Source: Ceratothoa steindachneri (Eukaryota; Arthropoda; Malacostraca; Isopoda; Cymothoidae). From it: DNA of 64,000 bases. The notes below the pieces were generated by a model. It had not been told where the DNA came from. It did no database searches and was given only the letters and a program-made list of their open reading frames with translations. Position numbers and translations under genes: made by a program. The DNA lies in assembly GCA_963969495.1 (NCBI GenBank), contig OZ018321.1, positions 101,185,578-101,249,577 on the forward strand. The letters run 5' to 3'. Shown in pieces: positions 32,066 through 44,369 of this stretch (positions are counted from its first letter, which is position 1; each line of letters begins with the position of its first letter).

Positions 32066-32356
32066 TAGTCAATTAATTATTTTTTTGTGTGTATCTCTTT
32101 GTATGAATAATTACTTCTTGCCTGTACTCTGTATATGTTTTTCTTTGTTTTTTATATGTAAATTAGAGAAACTGACGTAGCAGAAATAATTTGTAGCCAT
32201 TAATTAGATACTAAGGTAAATTCCTAACGGTTTTGATAAAATTACCGACTCAATTGTTGGAGTCGAGGAAGATAATTACGAATTCCCCCGATGAAGTTAA
32301 CTTTCACATTAGTCCTTATTTCATCGCGGAATAATGTTCCTCGAAATAGGTAGGCG
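32066..32356 (+). other. 3' untranslated part of gypsy copy A
   Basis: AT-rich sequence between the RNase H stop and the 3' LTR. A weak purine-rich stretch (GAAATAGGTAGG) at 32343-32354 is the likely remnant of the polypurine tract. Confidence 0.5.
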
Positions 32357-33572
32357 TGTGAGGGTATGGAACGTACATACTTGCATGCCGCCAGACAATC
32401 GTAGGAACGAAAGAAATTTGTCGTTTGAGTTGACCTACGTCTCTTCTCTACCCCCCCCACCCTCCCCCGACATTCTACCGCCCTCCTCCGCCTTCTCCTT
32501 TACCTAAGTCGTTATCCGTGCAAACTTCCCCAACAGACGACAGGAAGTCTGACGAAAGCAGACCTATCTCACAGAGAAGCCTAAATTCTATTTGCCTTCT
32601 TTATTTTACCTTGGAGATTGTCCAGAAGGCACTGCGATAAGTAAATTGTCGTAAATGGAATCTCTCTCTCGATTTCACACAGTCCGCGGTATAAATGACA
32701 ACGCCAGTCATCCCTCTGGAGAAGTGTTCCAAACCTACTCGCGTAACCATCACGTTGAAAGAGAGTCGTTGCCGTAACGTATCAACTGCCAACGCGCCGC
32801 TGAGTTAACTTGGTCGCTGTCTCAAAGTGTTCATGAGGCAAATCTTGCCCCGCAGAGTCTGTGACTAGAAGAATACGCTTTGTTGCTCAACGTAACTTCA
32901 GAAAGAAAAAGGAACATCCAAATAGTTACTGGAAGTTACTATTTGTTAGTGTCACATCCAGTTAGGAGTGAACTAACCGGAACTGCAGTCAGCAGCCCCG
33001 AACCCATCGTCTTATCCCCCCTCTCCCCGAGAAATCGTGTTAACGCCACCCGAACCACCCCGTTTGGACCTGAGTAGTCGTCTCTCCAATCCATTACAAT
33101 TAATGGTAATCTGTAAACCCAGTGTCCCTCTATTCTTAAATTACCTATTTAATTAACACTGATTAATACTCCCATTGAGTCATTATAAATCTAGATGCTT
33201 AACGCCAGTGTTATCCTCCCCTCCTTTTTATTATTATTTATAATTGCTGTCAACCCGGACTAATGCGGTTTAATATTTAATCCTTATTTACCTAAATGCC
33301 CGTTTAACTATTGCTACTAATTATCATTTTGGTGTAAAGTAAAGTTTATTTTTGTTCGTGTGTTTGTTTGTAGCTCCTCCTTTTTGACGTACCCGTAGCA
33401 AGACTCTAATTAAGAATCCCTTCGGCTAATTTATTCAACCTGTATTATGCACTCTCAGAATTTAACAATGACAAACCTCCTTCCAGTAACATGTGGGACT
33501 TTTATAGTGAGAATCCTGGCCGCGGCGCAACCCGCCTCTAACCAGCTTTCGCACGTTCAGTAGGAATTAAAG

Positions 33573-33644
<72 letters not shown>

Positions 33645-33755
33645 GATCGTAGATTGAGTCATAGGGTCTCAATACCATCGACATAAACAAAAACGGTGTG
33701 TCCAGATCAAGGACTAGAATGAATATTTGACCAGACTATGAGCAATTCTACGACA
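32357..33755 (+). repeat. 3' LTR of gypsy copy A
   Basis: It matches the 5' LTR over its whole length apart from the SINE insertions and a local deletion there, and ends in CTACGACA. It holds its own (TA)n tract at 33575-33642. The next base starts family-N ORF1 sequence on the minus strand. Confidence 0.8.
33575..33642. repeat. (TA)n microsatellite in 3' LTR
   Basis: Pure TA tract of about 68 bases, at the same LTR position as 27123-27316. Confidence 0.97.
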
Positions 33756-34492
33756 GTTATGCTGGCCGATCCAGGGGTCCAGCCTTCTGCAGACCACACT
33801 TATGTATGCTTGGATCTGAGGAGCGTGGTTTGTTGGAAGTTTATATTTTTGAGGGTTTTAACCCCTGCCTAGGCCTTTGTAAGTGCTTCGACGACTATTT
33901 CGCTTTCGCATATTGCGACGTATCCTGCTGGCGTATCTATTAGCCTTAGGACTGCCACGCTAAGCTTGCTGAACTTCGGTCTCGTATACTTTGCCTTGGT
34001 CCGTTTTCTCCTGGCCGCTTAGACACCTTAGTGAAACATTCGCGGCATTTTGGGTGGCAATTCTGGTTGGAAACACCCCTCTATGAGGGAAGCGCACTCT
34101 TTTCTGATAATGCATGATATGAATCCGGGTGGAATACTCTCGGGGGTGTGATTGTATAGCGGACTTATTTAAAAAGCCACCCCCCTGAGGGTGTTTTAAT
34201 CGCAATCCAATCCCAACCTAACATATGTACGTCCCTCTATGGTCTTGAAAGGGACCCCCGCTGTGATGATCAGTGGAGGTAGTAGTCATTTCCTTATACG
34301 GTATTGTTTCTGACATTGTTATCGGCTGTGGGTGACTTATCAAATCAGCTTCCTCCAATACCCCCAATTCTGGCCGTGCTATTGCCCGTCATAGTTGGGA
34401 CGAAACATGAATGGCAATTCCCTCTCACATCCCCCATCAATTCACGCTAGGGGCCGAGGCCGAGGACTTAAGCAGTCATCTGCTTTAGTGGG
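33756..34492 (-). pseudogene. Family N ORF1 N-terminus and 5' UTR (copy N6, right part)
   Basis: On the minus strand, leftwards from about 34000, the sequence reads DTPAGYVAICESEIVVEAL, then TLKNINFQ and VVCRRLDPWIGQH. The last block corresponds to ICRRLDSWVGSH of N5 ORF1 and stops exactly at the LTR end. From about 34000 to 34492, the 5' UTR shares ordered blocks with N1 (CATAGTTGGGACGA at 34392 versus 9918, GCAGTCAT). Together with 24706-25394 it is probably one N copy split by the gypsy element, with all DNA from mid-ORF1 to mid-RT missing. Confidence 0.65.
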
Positions 34493-34857
34493 GCCGATAA
34501 AAAAGAAAGATGAAATTAATGGTGATGGTAAATGGCGAAAAATGAGTATCTCTCTTCCGTGATTTCGGAGTCGTATTTTGGAAATTATCCGAAAGAAATC
34601 CCTCCTTTGCCAATTTTCAGGGAGTTGTCGGATGAAGAAAACCCAGAATTCTTACGCAATCAAAAGTTCGGAAATGTAATGAAATAAAAAGAGAGGTGGA
34701 CACAAAGAAAAGCTCTTCCGCCCCTACCCCCTTGGCGTTCAGGGAGCCAAAGAGGCTCCGAGCACTATGAGTACGGCGGTTAGGAGTGGGGAGAGAGAAA
34801 GAAGAAGGTTTTAGGATAGGAGAGCGAAGAAAATAGTCGTAGACAAAAGTCGACTTA
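34493..34857. other. No gene seen
   Basis: Short purine-rich stretch between N6 and the mariner end. The minus-strand frame here (34617-34919) crosses into the mariner terminus and is not credible as a gene. Confidence 0.5.
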
Positions 34858-34903
34858 CGAGAAGCGATCAATAAGTTTTGTAATTCAAATATAAGGAAAC
34901 GAG

Positions 34904-35881
34904 TGTCGTGGTATGACATTAATTATATCAATACTATATTATATCTAAGGGGGAGGGACCAATAACTTAAAAGCAAACCGACAAAAGGGACGGAAAACCA
35001 CGAGTTTAGACCGGCTCAGTAATGTGAGAGAGTGTAACGAGGTCAGGTAAATTATGGACAATGGCAAAGCTCAAGGTTATTTAAAGAGGCATGTCGAAAA
35101 AATATAATTTTATTTACACAAAAATAACGAGAGAATTGATGGGTAAAATTACCTCAGAGAATTAACGGGCAAAATCACATCAGTAAATGAAAGGGGGAAT
35201 TGTATTTGTAAATCAGGCTATGAAGTTAGAACTTAAGGTATTCCCGGAGGAGACTATTCAAATAGGGGGGAATTAATTCAATTGGGTTACTAAAAGGGGG
35301 AGAAGGGTTGGCTTACGGGTGTCTTCTGCATTTGAGGTAGGGTTCTTCAAAAGCAAAGGGGGTTCGGTAACTTCCGGTCCAGGCGAGAGTATTACGGCTA
35401 CCTGAAATGAGGAAGGCTTCGACAGTAGTTGATGAAAGAAGTCGAAAAATCACTCGGGGTGATCGTTCAGTGGAATTACCTCCTTGCTGGGGCTAATTCC
35501 AAATACACTAAATAGTCCAGCTGTCACTTTGCTTTGTTGCTAGCACTTGACTTGGAACCATGGGAAAATCTTCTGGGTTCTGAGCGAGACTTCTCAACTC
35601 TGTGTCTCTTACGGGGAGTCGAGCGTTATTTATCTCCGTGGCTTTTCCAGGAGTTGGGGGTTAGCGGGAAAGAGGTCTACTCTCGAAAGGCCTCGAATCT
35701 TCTTGCAGAGCTATTTTAGCCCGCATAAAGGTGAATCGTGGGAGACTTGATTCGAGGCTACCACTTATGGAAGGGAGGGGGGGAAGGGGGGTAGGCTTCC
35801 CACTTTAGGCCTAGATGAGCCTTCTGCTGCACATGGGAGTTTCTTTCTGCTGAAGATCTTCCACGTGAGGATTCCCTCACA
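34904..35881. mobile_element. Solo LTR inserted in mariner M1
   Basis: 978 bases beginning TGTCGTGG and ending CCCTCACA (TG...CA), flanked by an exact 5-bp duplication ACGAG (34899-34903 and 35882-35886). Removing it restores the continuous mariner subterminal sequence found in M2. No internal domain exists, so it is a solo LTR left by LTR-LTR recombination. Its family was not identified. It is not similar to the LTRs of gypsy copy A. Confidence 0.85.
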
Positions 35882-35886
35882 ACGAG

Positions 35887-36950
35887 ATATGAAGGAAAGT
35901 GTTTTGTTATTTTTCAATATAACTACCCTTGACTTCAATGCACTTGCGCCACTTGTCCCTGGGGTTTCGAATTCCCGACAACCAGAAAACCCCAGACTGC
36001 TGTTCAATCCACTCCTGGACGGCGAGTTGGACATCTTCATCGTCCCCAAACTGGCGGAATAAAACGTAGTCGCTAGAGGCTAGATTTAGATTATATGGGG
36101 TATGGTTGAGCTCCTCTAGTCCGCACTTGAGCAGTGCAGCTTGTGCAACTCTACCCTTTTGGACAAGGGCATTGTCGTGGAGGAGCAAAATACCGCGTAT
36201 CAACTTGCTGCACTGCTTCTGACGGATGCACTTTTTCAACCCGGCCAGTTTCTCGGCGTAATATTGGCCTGTGATGGTCCTTCTACGAGGAGCATAGTCC
36301 ACCATCAACACTCTCTCAGAATCCCAAAAGATGGTGGCCATAATTTTTCCGGTTAAGGGTTGGGTCCGGAACTTGATGGGGGTCGGAGAGCCCCTGAGCT
36401 TCCAGGCCAGGCTTTCGAGCTTGGTGTAGGTATCCCAGTAATGGACTAACGTTTCATCACCTCTCACTATGCGTGACTCAAATCCCGCCGGGTCTTGGCT
36501 GTACAGGAGCAGCAGCTCCTCCAAACTTTGACGACGTTGAAGTCGATTATTCGGCGTGATGTTTTGTGAGGTTTCTAGGGACCCAACGGGCAGAGACCTT
36601 GGTCATAGCCAAATTGTCGTGGATGATGTTGATAACACTTCCATGTGATATTCCAAGTTCTTGCTCGATTTCTTCGACCTTCACCCGTCGATTTTCTAGG
36701 AACATTCTTTCCACATGGGCCACATTATTTTCGTTGGTCACGTCTGACGGGCATCCTGTACGGGGGGGTCCTCTTCATGGGACTCAGATCGTGGCGGAAC
36801 TCCCTATTCCAGCAACTAATGATTGTATAGGAAGGGGCGGTGTCGGTGTACACTGCAACCATGCGTTCATGGATCTCTTTTGCTTTCTTGCCTTCCTTGG
36901 TAAAAAATTTGATCACTGCTTGGTATCAACCGGAGTCCTTGCCCAAAGAT
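35887..36950 (-). pseudogene. mariner transposase (M1)
   Basis: The minus strand shows the N-terminal HTH region (VIKFFTKEGKKAKEIHERM, 36725-36916) and the second HTH (ENRRVKVEEIEQELGISHGS, 36547-36741). The catalytic part is at 35907-36524: IVRGDETLVHYWD, LLLHDNALVQKG and LASSDYVLFRQ. Between the second and third aspartates there are 34 residues, the DD34D signature of mariner. A short deletion removes about ten residues after LFRQ. At least two frameshifts separate the parts, so it is inactive. Confidence 0.85.
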
Positions 36951-37139
36951 TACTCGTTAACTTGGTATTCTATCACCATTACTGGCAACCAGCCTCCTCC
37001 TTCCAAGATTCTTGAGTTGTCCTCACGAGTACCTTCGAGGTTTTCCCATAATTAGGGATGACCTTCAAGTGCCACCCCCCATAAGACTACGTCTCCGGAC
37101 GTAGTCTTTCGAAATGATCATGGCACATGATTCTACATC

Positions 37140-39010
37140 CCTGTCCCTCAGCTGCCCACGTCTGATCACACAACGTCCTTATATTCCATATACTATATAG
37201 TCTTCACCCATTCTAATAACCACGGCCCCCTGGATAACTACACTAACACAAACTGGGAGGAACTCAAATGACGCATAACCACAAACTGGCCACACAACCT
37301 TAACCTCCATGATACTAACACTAAATACGCCACGGAAAATATTCACATGCATCAAACACAATATACTGCATACACACACAAATACCATTACACTATGCAA
37401 CTACCACGAAACATAAGTCAACGACAACACCACATCATATTTTTGCAAGCTCACATCCTACAATGCTTGCAGCAAGATTGGAACCGATGGTAGCACGAAG
37501 TGACGCGCATTGCAGATGACGCTCTTTGCACGGATACTTTCTTTTTCTGGCGGCGATTAAGGAAAATATTTGGTACGGACCCACCAAAATCTCTCACTCT
37601 CCAACAGAACAAGAAAGCATTCCTTGTCACTAATCACATCTTCTATGCATTTAGGTCGTACTGGGACTCGTTACAAAGACAAAGACCTCTCAAAACACAT
37701 GCAATATAGCACTTCTGGGAAGTCTAGGAATGCTGCTGGCTCTACTTTGAAAAGACTTGGCACGCCCTCTGGTAATAATGGGAGTATTCGATAACACATT
37801 TACACTAAACAATTCAATCACTGTAGAGAAAATAAAGCACTACATCATAAAATCACCAAAACGCGTCCCAGCCTCTCCGGCCTTCCAGTCACGATAATCT
37901 ACCAACCACCATAAAAGATCTTCACTACACAAACACACACCTATTCACGATTAACTTGTCCCTAGCCGCTTCCTAGAACCATTAAAACTCTTACACAACA
38001 AAACAAAGAGCCCAAACACCCAAACTATTACAGGGCTATTACGCTCTTAGAGCACCTATGAAAGATATTCGAGCGTATTGTCAAAAGGGGTCTCCAGAGT
38101 TTCCTGGAGGAGAGGGACTGGATCTCCATCTGCCAATATGGCTTCAGGAGTAGCTTGAGAAGTCTTTAAGTTGTGACCATGGTTTATGATATCATACAAA
38201 AAAGAATGACAATTACAGCAGAAAATAATCTTCATAAAGGACGTGGAGAAGGCCTTTGATAAAGTATGCTATGAGGGACTTCGTTGCAAACTAGTCAACA
38301 ATACTGAGCTGCCTCTCTGCAACAGAAAACTTTTCTCTCATTACCTAACCGACCTAAGGTATCACCAAAAATACAATTACAACACATCATGCCTATTCGC
38401 ACAACGTCAAGCGTATCCCAGTTAGCCTTCTGTCACCCACACTCTTAATAATGTAAGCCAAGGAAACCCTACGGAAACAGAAAACTGCAGACTTACGTAA
38501 ACACTTTCCATGGCCAACGACGAGATCATTCACATCTGCGGTCAGGGCCCTGAATAATTACACGCTATGCACAAGTAAGCATGGACGAGACATATTATGA
38601 GGATAAGTAGCTTATAGATACAAATCCTCAGAAGATACAATCATCAAATGATAATCTCTTAAATTTCCACTCACCAAAACATCCTACAATCACGAGCAAA
38701 ATCAGAAACAAACAGCTGCGCAAGTTTTAAACTACAAGCCGAAAACTACAACTACACTTATATATAACATATATCCGACTCACACTCGTAGCTACGAGTC
38801 AAACATGACAAAGAAAAGCACAGTGCATTAAGAACTCTGCTTTGAAACGCGCATGTTGCTCTTGTATGTAGATACACACGCAAGACCACTTTGTCAGAAA
38901 ACAATAAGATAATACCACTCAATAGTATCACAATCACCCGCTTAACATGCCAGTTGGGAAACTCGCAAGAGTTCCCAGTTACATCCATATGCACGAAATA
39001 AGATATGCTG
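37140..39010 (+). pseudogene. Jockey-type non-LTR element relic (copy J2)
   Basis: The linker before RT includes NHGPLDNYTNTNWEELK (about 37220-37265) and WRRLRKIFGTDPPKSLTL (37540-37600). The RT part reads KIFERIVKRGLQSFLEE-type sequence near 38065, then DVEKAFDKVCYEGLRCKL and NNTELPLCNRKLFSHYL at 38235-38360, closely matching the start of J1. Downstream similarity continues to about 38900 in degraded form (ALKRACCSC). Many stops. Same family as J1. Confidence 0.7.
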
Positions 39011-41030
39011 CGATGGCATTAGGGTACCCCGTGTCAAAGATCAGAGAGAGAGAACAGTCACCTGGTCGACCCTTTTTGTCTGTGCTAATGAAAGTAGAAA
39101 ATCATGAGACTGTGGTGTCCTGAAAGCTCCCCATCGCAGAAAGTCGCGACAAGCTCGAGAGCACGAAATGATTCCATTGGGAGTCGGAAAGAATTTCGCC
39201 TCGCCGGCTTAGGAATCTTCCCGCGATCGTGACAATAGGGCGAGGCTACCCTCGCCTGCCGATGCGTCGGACCTTATAATCCTCCCATTTAGACGGCGGG
39301 GAGGGACCCCCATTAGACCTTAATATAAATCTTTCGGCGCCAGAGTTGGAAAGCAGTATCCTCCGCCTGCCCGCCCCGACAGTATACGCTGCCTGCCAAC
39401 CCCCGTCATACCCGCCGTCTGCAATTCCCCGTTCGTACCCGCTATTCGCGTCCAGTTAGACTATGTACAATTCCTCACAGAACCCCTCAAGCTCCAGGTA
39501 TTCTCGTTTAATTTGCGTGAGTCCACCCCGTACTCGTTGTTACCCGCTCCTCGAACGCAACGCGGCCAGTCTCGATTAGTGTTCTAAACCCGAAGGCAAA
39601 ATATAAGTCTATCTCGTTAGTAGTCATTGTCAAGAGACTGTTATTTGAACTTTGTGCCTAGGCAAGCACTACTCCCTAGGACCAAATCTTCGCAATAACA
39701 GCAACGTGCATCTTTCCTGTACAAGTGCTCTCACTAATATCCCCCTTCCAGTGTGAGCCTCCATCGTCTGCTTTGTGTAAGCTCATAGTCATTCGAGCGA
39801 TCCTTCGGTCAGTATTGTTCGTTTGTGTGCACGGCAATCGTCTCTGCTAAGTTTCTCCTGCCCTCTTTTAGTCGCTGAGTCTCGTGTACTTATAATGTGT
39901 TATATCGCTTGTCCACAAGCCGTTTTTAACCTTTGTAAAAATAATATAAATTTGCATATTAGTTAAATTATTTTTGTACGCGTTTTTCTATTGTTTCGTA
40001 ACCTACAAGATAGCCGAATATTTGCCAACTTAAAATTCGGTTAATTTGCACCTTGTCTGTATTATTAATCTCCTACGCACTTAGTCCTCATCTATTTTGG
40101 CTGAGAACTGCAGGAAGTGTTGAACTCGACCCTATTCTACGATATATATAGTAGTATCTATTTTATATTAAACTCTCTTCCATCCTCAGATGGAACTTCA
40201 GGGGAAGAAGTGACATCGAAAAATGAGTAAGGGAGGGAGGATTATAATTTAAAGTCGCATGACAATAGCAGATAAAGTTGAGAAAACCTAGGACAAATGT
40301 TAAAAAATGGAGCCAAAGTACAAAATAGTAGAGTTGGTTTCGGGAGGGGGGGAGGGTGCGCCATGCCTAGACAAAAGGTTATATAATGCTACGGCATGGT
40401 TGCCAAAGGATATTTTTCTTATGATACTCATAAGTATCATAGAAAAAAATAAGGATATAAAAGCAATTCATTGTACACAGTTAAACAAAAAATATATATA
40501 TATAAAAAAAAGATAAGTGTTTCCTTTTTATATGGCTTAATCTACAAATTTATTTTATGAATATAAAATTAATACACGGATAAAAAAGAAAAAGGAAATG
40601 GCTCGGAATTCGTTTGGAAAAGGATCTAACGGGTTTCTACTTAAACTATCAGCCATAGAGTTATCGGTGCCTTTTAAATACAAAAGAAGGAATTTGGAAT
40701 TCCTCGAGGAATAAGCGCTAACGTATCAATCGACCGTTATTATTCATGACGTTACGTAGATATGATAGAGATTTGTAATATTCTACTTGCATAAGCGATG
40801 GGGAAACTTTCGCCGTTATTCTCATACTGGAGAGAGACACATCCTATACCAATAGTACACCGTCATTACTGGCTTAGATGCGAATGCCAAACAGTTTGTC
40901 CTGGTTAGGGAGGCGGAGGAGAGGAGCGGATGCCAACTTGCTTTGGGGTTGGTTATATCTGTGAGTCGAAAATAACGTCTAGTCGAGGCGGTTGGAGGCC
41001 TTCATCTTTAATAGTGCGTATACGGGGGCG
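39011..41030. other. No gene seen
   Basis: The first ~900 bases are relatively GC-rich and the rest is AT-rich, ending in a region with no protein similarity. The switch in composition recalls an LTR, but no terminal repeat pair or flanking duplication was found. Confidence 0.45.
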
Positions 41031-41037
41031 GAGATAG

Positions 41038-41590
41038 TCAGGAATTTGGGTTAAAAGCGTCAATAGAAAGAAGCAGAGCCTGTGAAGAATCGCATCTGTT
41101 TCTTGTTAGTGGGCAAAGGAATGTCCATGATGGCCCGTTGCTTTTCTTGCTGGGGGCTAACCGATTATTCCCGATATAGATTCTAAGGAAATCAATATTG
41201 CCTAAAGCGAAGTGGCACTTGCTGGGGCTAATGGTCAAATTATGTTCCTGAAGTCGGTACAGAAGGGCTTGAATGGTGGTTAAGTGTTGATCCCAATCTT
41301 GGGTGGCCACATAAACATTATAAAAATAGAAGGTGAGTTTGGATAAGGCTTCTAAAATCCTCATTGTTATCGAGTTATAATTGCTGCAAAGTGTCATCAG
41401 ACCAAAACAGAACCGTTAAACTACATAAGCCCCTTCTCTGTGGGGAAAGCAGTAAATTTCTTCACTTCCTCCCTCAGGAGAATCTGATAATAGGCCTTGC
41501 ATAAATCCAAATTGGTGATGAACTTGGCCTTCTCAAAAAGATAGAAGTTCTGATCTATGGTGAAGCAAGGCCTGCAACTGGTACATATTT
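41038..41590 (-). pseudogene. RT fragment of INT-first gypsy family (copy C)
   Basis: The minus strand from about 41570 reads QNFYLFEKAKFITNLDLCKA, YYQILLREEVKKFTAF and PTEKGLM. After a stop near 41420 comes LTFYFYNVYVATQDWDQHL, then LYRLQEHNLTISPSKCHFAL. The first blocks match copy B (NLYLFEKAKFISVIDLCK) better than copy A. The catalytic box has FYFYN, where the first Asp has also been lost. The upstream part is replaced by an (AT)n tract. Confidence 0.8.
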
Positions 41591-41603
41591 CTTGAATCCT
41601 GAC

Positions 41604-41606
<3 letters not shown>

Positions 41607-41674
<68 letters not shown>
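41607..41674. repeat. (AT)n microsatellite
   Basis: About 68-base AT tract directly beside the gypsy RT fragment. Confidence 0.97.
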
Positions 41675-41678
<4 letters not shown>

Positions 41679-44039
41679 CTTTATGTGGAAGAATGGCAAA
41701 GTGTACGGGAATATGCGCAGACAGGCTCTAAGGTAGGCCAAGCAAGGTGACAACTGTTATTGTTCTAAGAGTGGGATTTCAATAGATAGCGGCAGCTGCG
41801 TGCCTAAGGAATATTTCAAACACAACGACAAAAATAGATTTTAATACACACTAAATAAAAGGCACAACAAAAAATATGGATATATATGGGTCCCAGAATA
41901 AGACGGAATTAGGTTCCGAATACTAATTAGATAACCTGGGTTATTGAATGGTTATAATGTAAGATTTAGGGTAGTGAGTGATTTAGTTGCTTTGAACCTC
42001 GAGAGTAAATCGGGTCAAACTTGGCGGAGGTCTTGGTGACCTTGATTACTCACGGGGGATAGCCACAAACCAGCAGCGGGTGGAGTTACTTTCTCGAGCT
42101 TGTGTTTTGCGAGATGCGGGCCTCTTGTCCTCAAGAGGTCACCGGACGAACTTCGAAGGGGGAGGGGAGATGACTTAACCAAACTCAGGTTGAGCGATCT
42201 TTCGGGCCTTTTGTCCTCAAGAGGTCACCGGTTGAACTTCGAAAGGTGGGGGAGAGATGACTTTTCCACATTCGGCTTGAGGGCATGTTTTGATTAAACT
42301 TCGTATTCTTTATTGGACTGTCCATTCCCTTGTCCCTGAAGATGTAAACTCGCAATAGCAATTGGACTCATCTGTTGTTCCCTTTGGCATATACCAAGCC
42401 TTTTAGATCGCGTGTATTTTGATGATTATTTTAAACAATAATGTAAGGATTCACTGGACAGGAATAGTAACATCCACCTGAGGATGACAAAACTGCTAAA
42501 CGCAAATATCGTCGACTGTAGACACAGGGTTAGCAGGCAAATTAGAACATTCCTACTCAAACTTCCATATTAAATACAAAGAATCACAGCAAAACACCTT
42601 CATTCAGAGTAAATACACTTATTCCTGTGTCCGCAAAACAAAAGCATCAGCCAAACCTCTGCCATATAATACGCGCCCCCTGAAATCCTTTCGGGACCCC
42701 AATTGATTTAAATTAATTATTTGGATGTTCATTTAAAGTGATTTATATTTGCTCTTTTTCTTCAACGGTGTTGTAATTATAAATATAAAGAAAAGTAAGT
42801 GTAAATTTTTCATAGGTAATGGCACAGGTTTTAATGACATTAATGTGTTCATTATAGAAATGACTGTCTAAATATAGATGGCTTGAGAACTAAGACCTAA
42901 ATTATATAGATACACTAATAAATATATAATTAATGACTACTATTGAATATTTTTCGAAGCCATTGTGCTAATTTATCATACCAGCAATAAATGCGAGCAT
43001 AAATAAAACGTATCTTCAAGTAATATCAAATTTGCTAATTCGTCAATGAGTATATGCCTTCTCAATCCGTCAGATCGTTGTACTTATTGCCTCTTATACC
43101 ATATGCCTCGTTAATTTACTAAGTCTCAAGTGCTTCAGATGTTAATTTGTATTCTACTGTTCTATTTCATTAAGAGAGCTTAGTAGCTTCTATCTCTTCT
43201 ACTTCGTATTCATTATGTTTCAGTGTTTTTAATTTTACCTCATGTTTCGTAATACTCATATTTAGCGTTTTTTTCCTATTTGTTTCGATTATTTCCTTTC
43301 ATGCTGGGTTTGCAGGTGCCCCTCAAATATACCACTCAATACTACAGCGCATTTCAGAAATCTTCCCGTGAAGTACACATAACCTTATCCGCTCCCACAC
43401 GCATTGTTTAAGCTTCTTCCCCTGTCCTTGCCAGTGGGTAGGTGGTGTAACAAGGGTAAAACCTCTGCTCAGACTGTAAGCTAGAGGAGCGGTACGCCAT
43501 CCAGGCCCCTTTGCGCCCCAAAGAAACTGATGATCTTTCCCGAGTCTTCTTTTCCCACACTTGTACTTCTTCCCCTATCTTTTCCGCGCTTGTGTAGCCC
43601 ACAAATGAGGAAAAGAGGAGGCTAAACTTTCTAAAGAAAACTTTCTCGCCAGTTAAATTCATCTCTTACCCAATCTCACTCCCTAGCTTCCCCCTCATCA
43701 GCCTCTGTCACTACAACACCGACACCCTTGTCAAGTTCTCTGCGTTATTCTCGGTCGAGTGTTCATATTTAACTTGATCTACACAATGCCCGCCAAAACA
43801 TGGCATAGATTAATTCATCCTCCCAGTGTCATTTGCGGTACTATGAGGTAGTAAACTTCCTTTTATTCTCAAAAAAGACCTCATTTACTTGCATCATACT
43901 CTACAAGTACTTATCTTTAATTATTTCCAGGTCTTGTCCTTAATTTCTCTTAGGGTTTCTTTAGCACATTTATCTCACCTGGTGTGGTACATTCTAATTT
44001 TACACAAGCGACTGTTTGCTCAATTCTAAAGAAAACTCG
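41675..44039. other. No gene seen
   Basis: Apart from an 86-bp duplicated unit (42110-42265), I see only AT-rich sequence and short chance frames. A minus-strand frame at 43408-43662 has no recognisable domain. Confidence 0.45.
42110..42265. repeat. Two tandem units of about 86 bp
   Basis: The block CTTGTCCTCAAGAGGTCACC and its flanks occur at about 42123 and 42209. Similarity covers roughly 65 bases per unit with a few substitutions. Confidence 0.8.
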
Positions 44040-44345
44040 TCTCACCCAAACATCACCTTAAGCTGTCTACCACCCAACCTCTCAACTCCCAGTGCTTTCT
44101 AAAGTCTTTGATAGGCTGGTGTCAACCGGTTTCTTTTTCTCTTGTCTTCATCCGACTTCGAAGAAATCTTCCAGTCTGACTTCAAGGCTGGACAAGGCAC
44201 CGAGATAACTCTCCTGGATTCGATTTACCGCCTTCTTAGAGCGGCGGATGAACTTTCTCCATTTGTAAGAGTATATAGAAATCACCTTACAATTACTTCT
44301 GGGGCAATTGGCAATGCCCTCATTTGTAAAAATTCTTACTATTAA
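44040..44345 (+). pseudogene. L2/CR1-group RT fragment, palm N-terminal part
   Basis: Fragments in neighbouring frames read QLPVLSKVFDRLVST (44085-44130) and FQSDFKAGQGTEITLLDSIY with RLLRAADE (44170-44250). These correspond to the ISxLPVLSKVFER and FQSGFRxGHSTETAL boxes of L2-like RTs. The next expected box (DLSAAFDT) is absent. Only about 100 codons remain. Confidence 0.65.
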
Positions 44346-44369
44346 GTGACATCGACAACTATAATTAAT

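Larger units (their letters stand above)
25395..33755 (+). mobile_element. Ty3/gypsy LTR retrotransposon with integrase upstream of RT (copy A, Gmr1-like order)
   Basis: Two related long terminal repeats (25395-27427 and 32357-33755), both opening TGTGA and closing CTACGACA, flank a decayed gag-PR-INT-RT-RNase H polyprotein on the plus strand. The PBS is at 27437. The domain order places integrase (29500-30530) before RT (30700-31400), as in Ty1/copia and in the Gmr1 group of gypsy elements. The RT sequence itself is clearly gypsy-type. The bases beside the LTRs (25390-25394 and 33756-33760) do not match, so there is no target duplication. Confidence 0.85.
34858..36960 (-). mobile_element. 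mariner transposon, interrupted by a solo LTR (copy M1)
   Basis: The left end (34858) has a TA before it and CGAGAAGCGATCAATAAG, matching the inverted repeat of M2 (58680-58712). After 46 bases it is cut by the solo LTR (34904-35881), then resumes with ACGAGATATGAAGG and the transposase 3' end. The right inverted repeat is not recognisable; sequence similarity to M2 fades near 36950. Minus-strand orientation. Confidence 0.8.

Noticed and set aside
39011..40200. Solo LTR
   Set aside because: The composition profile is suggestive, but no terminal TG...CA pair with flanking duplication could be found.
43408..43662. 84-codon minus-strand frame
   Set aside because: No domain, no second copy and no splice or promoter context.
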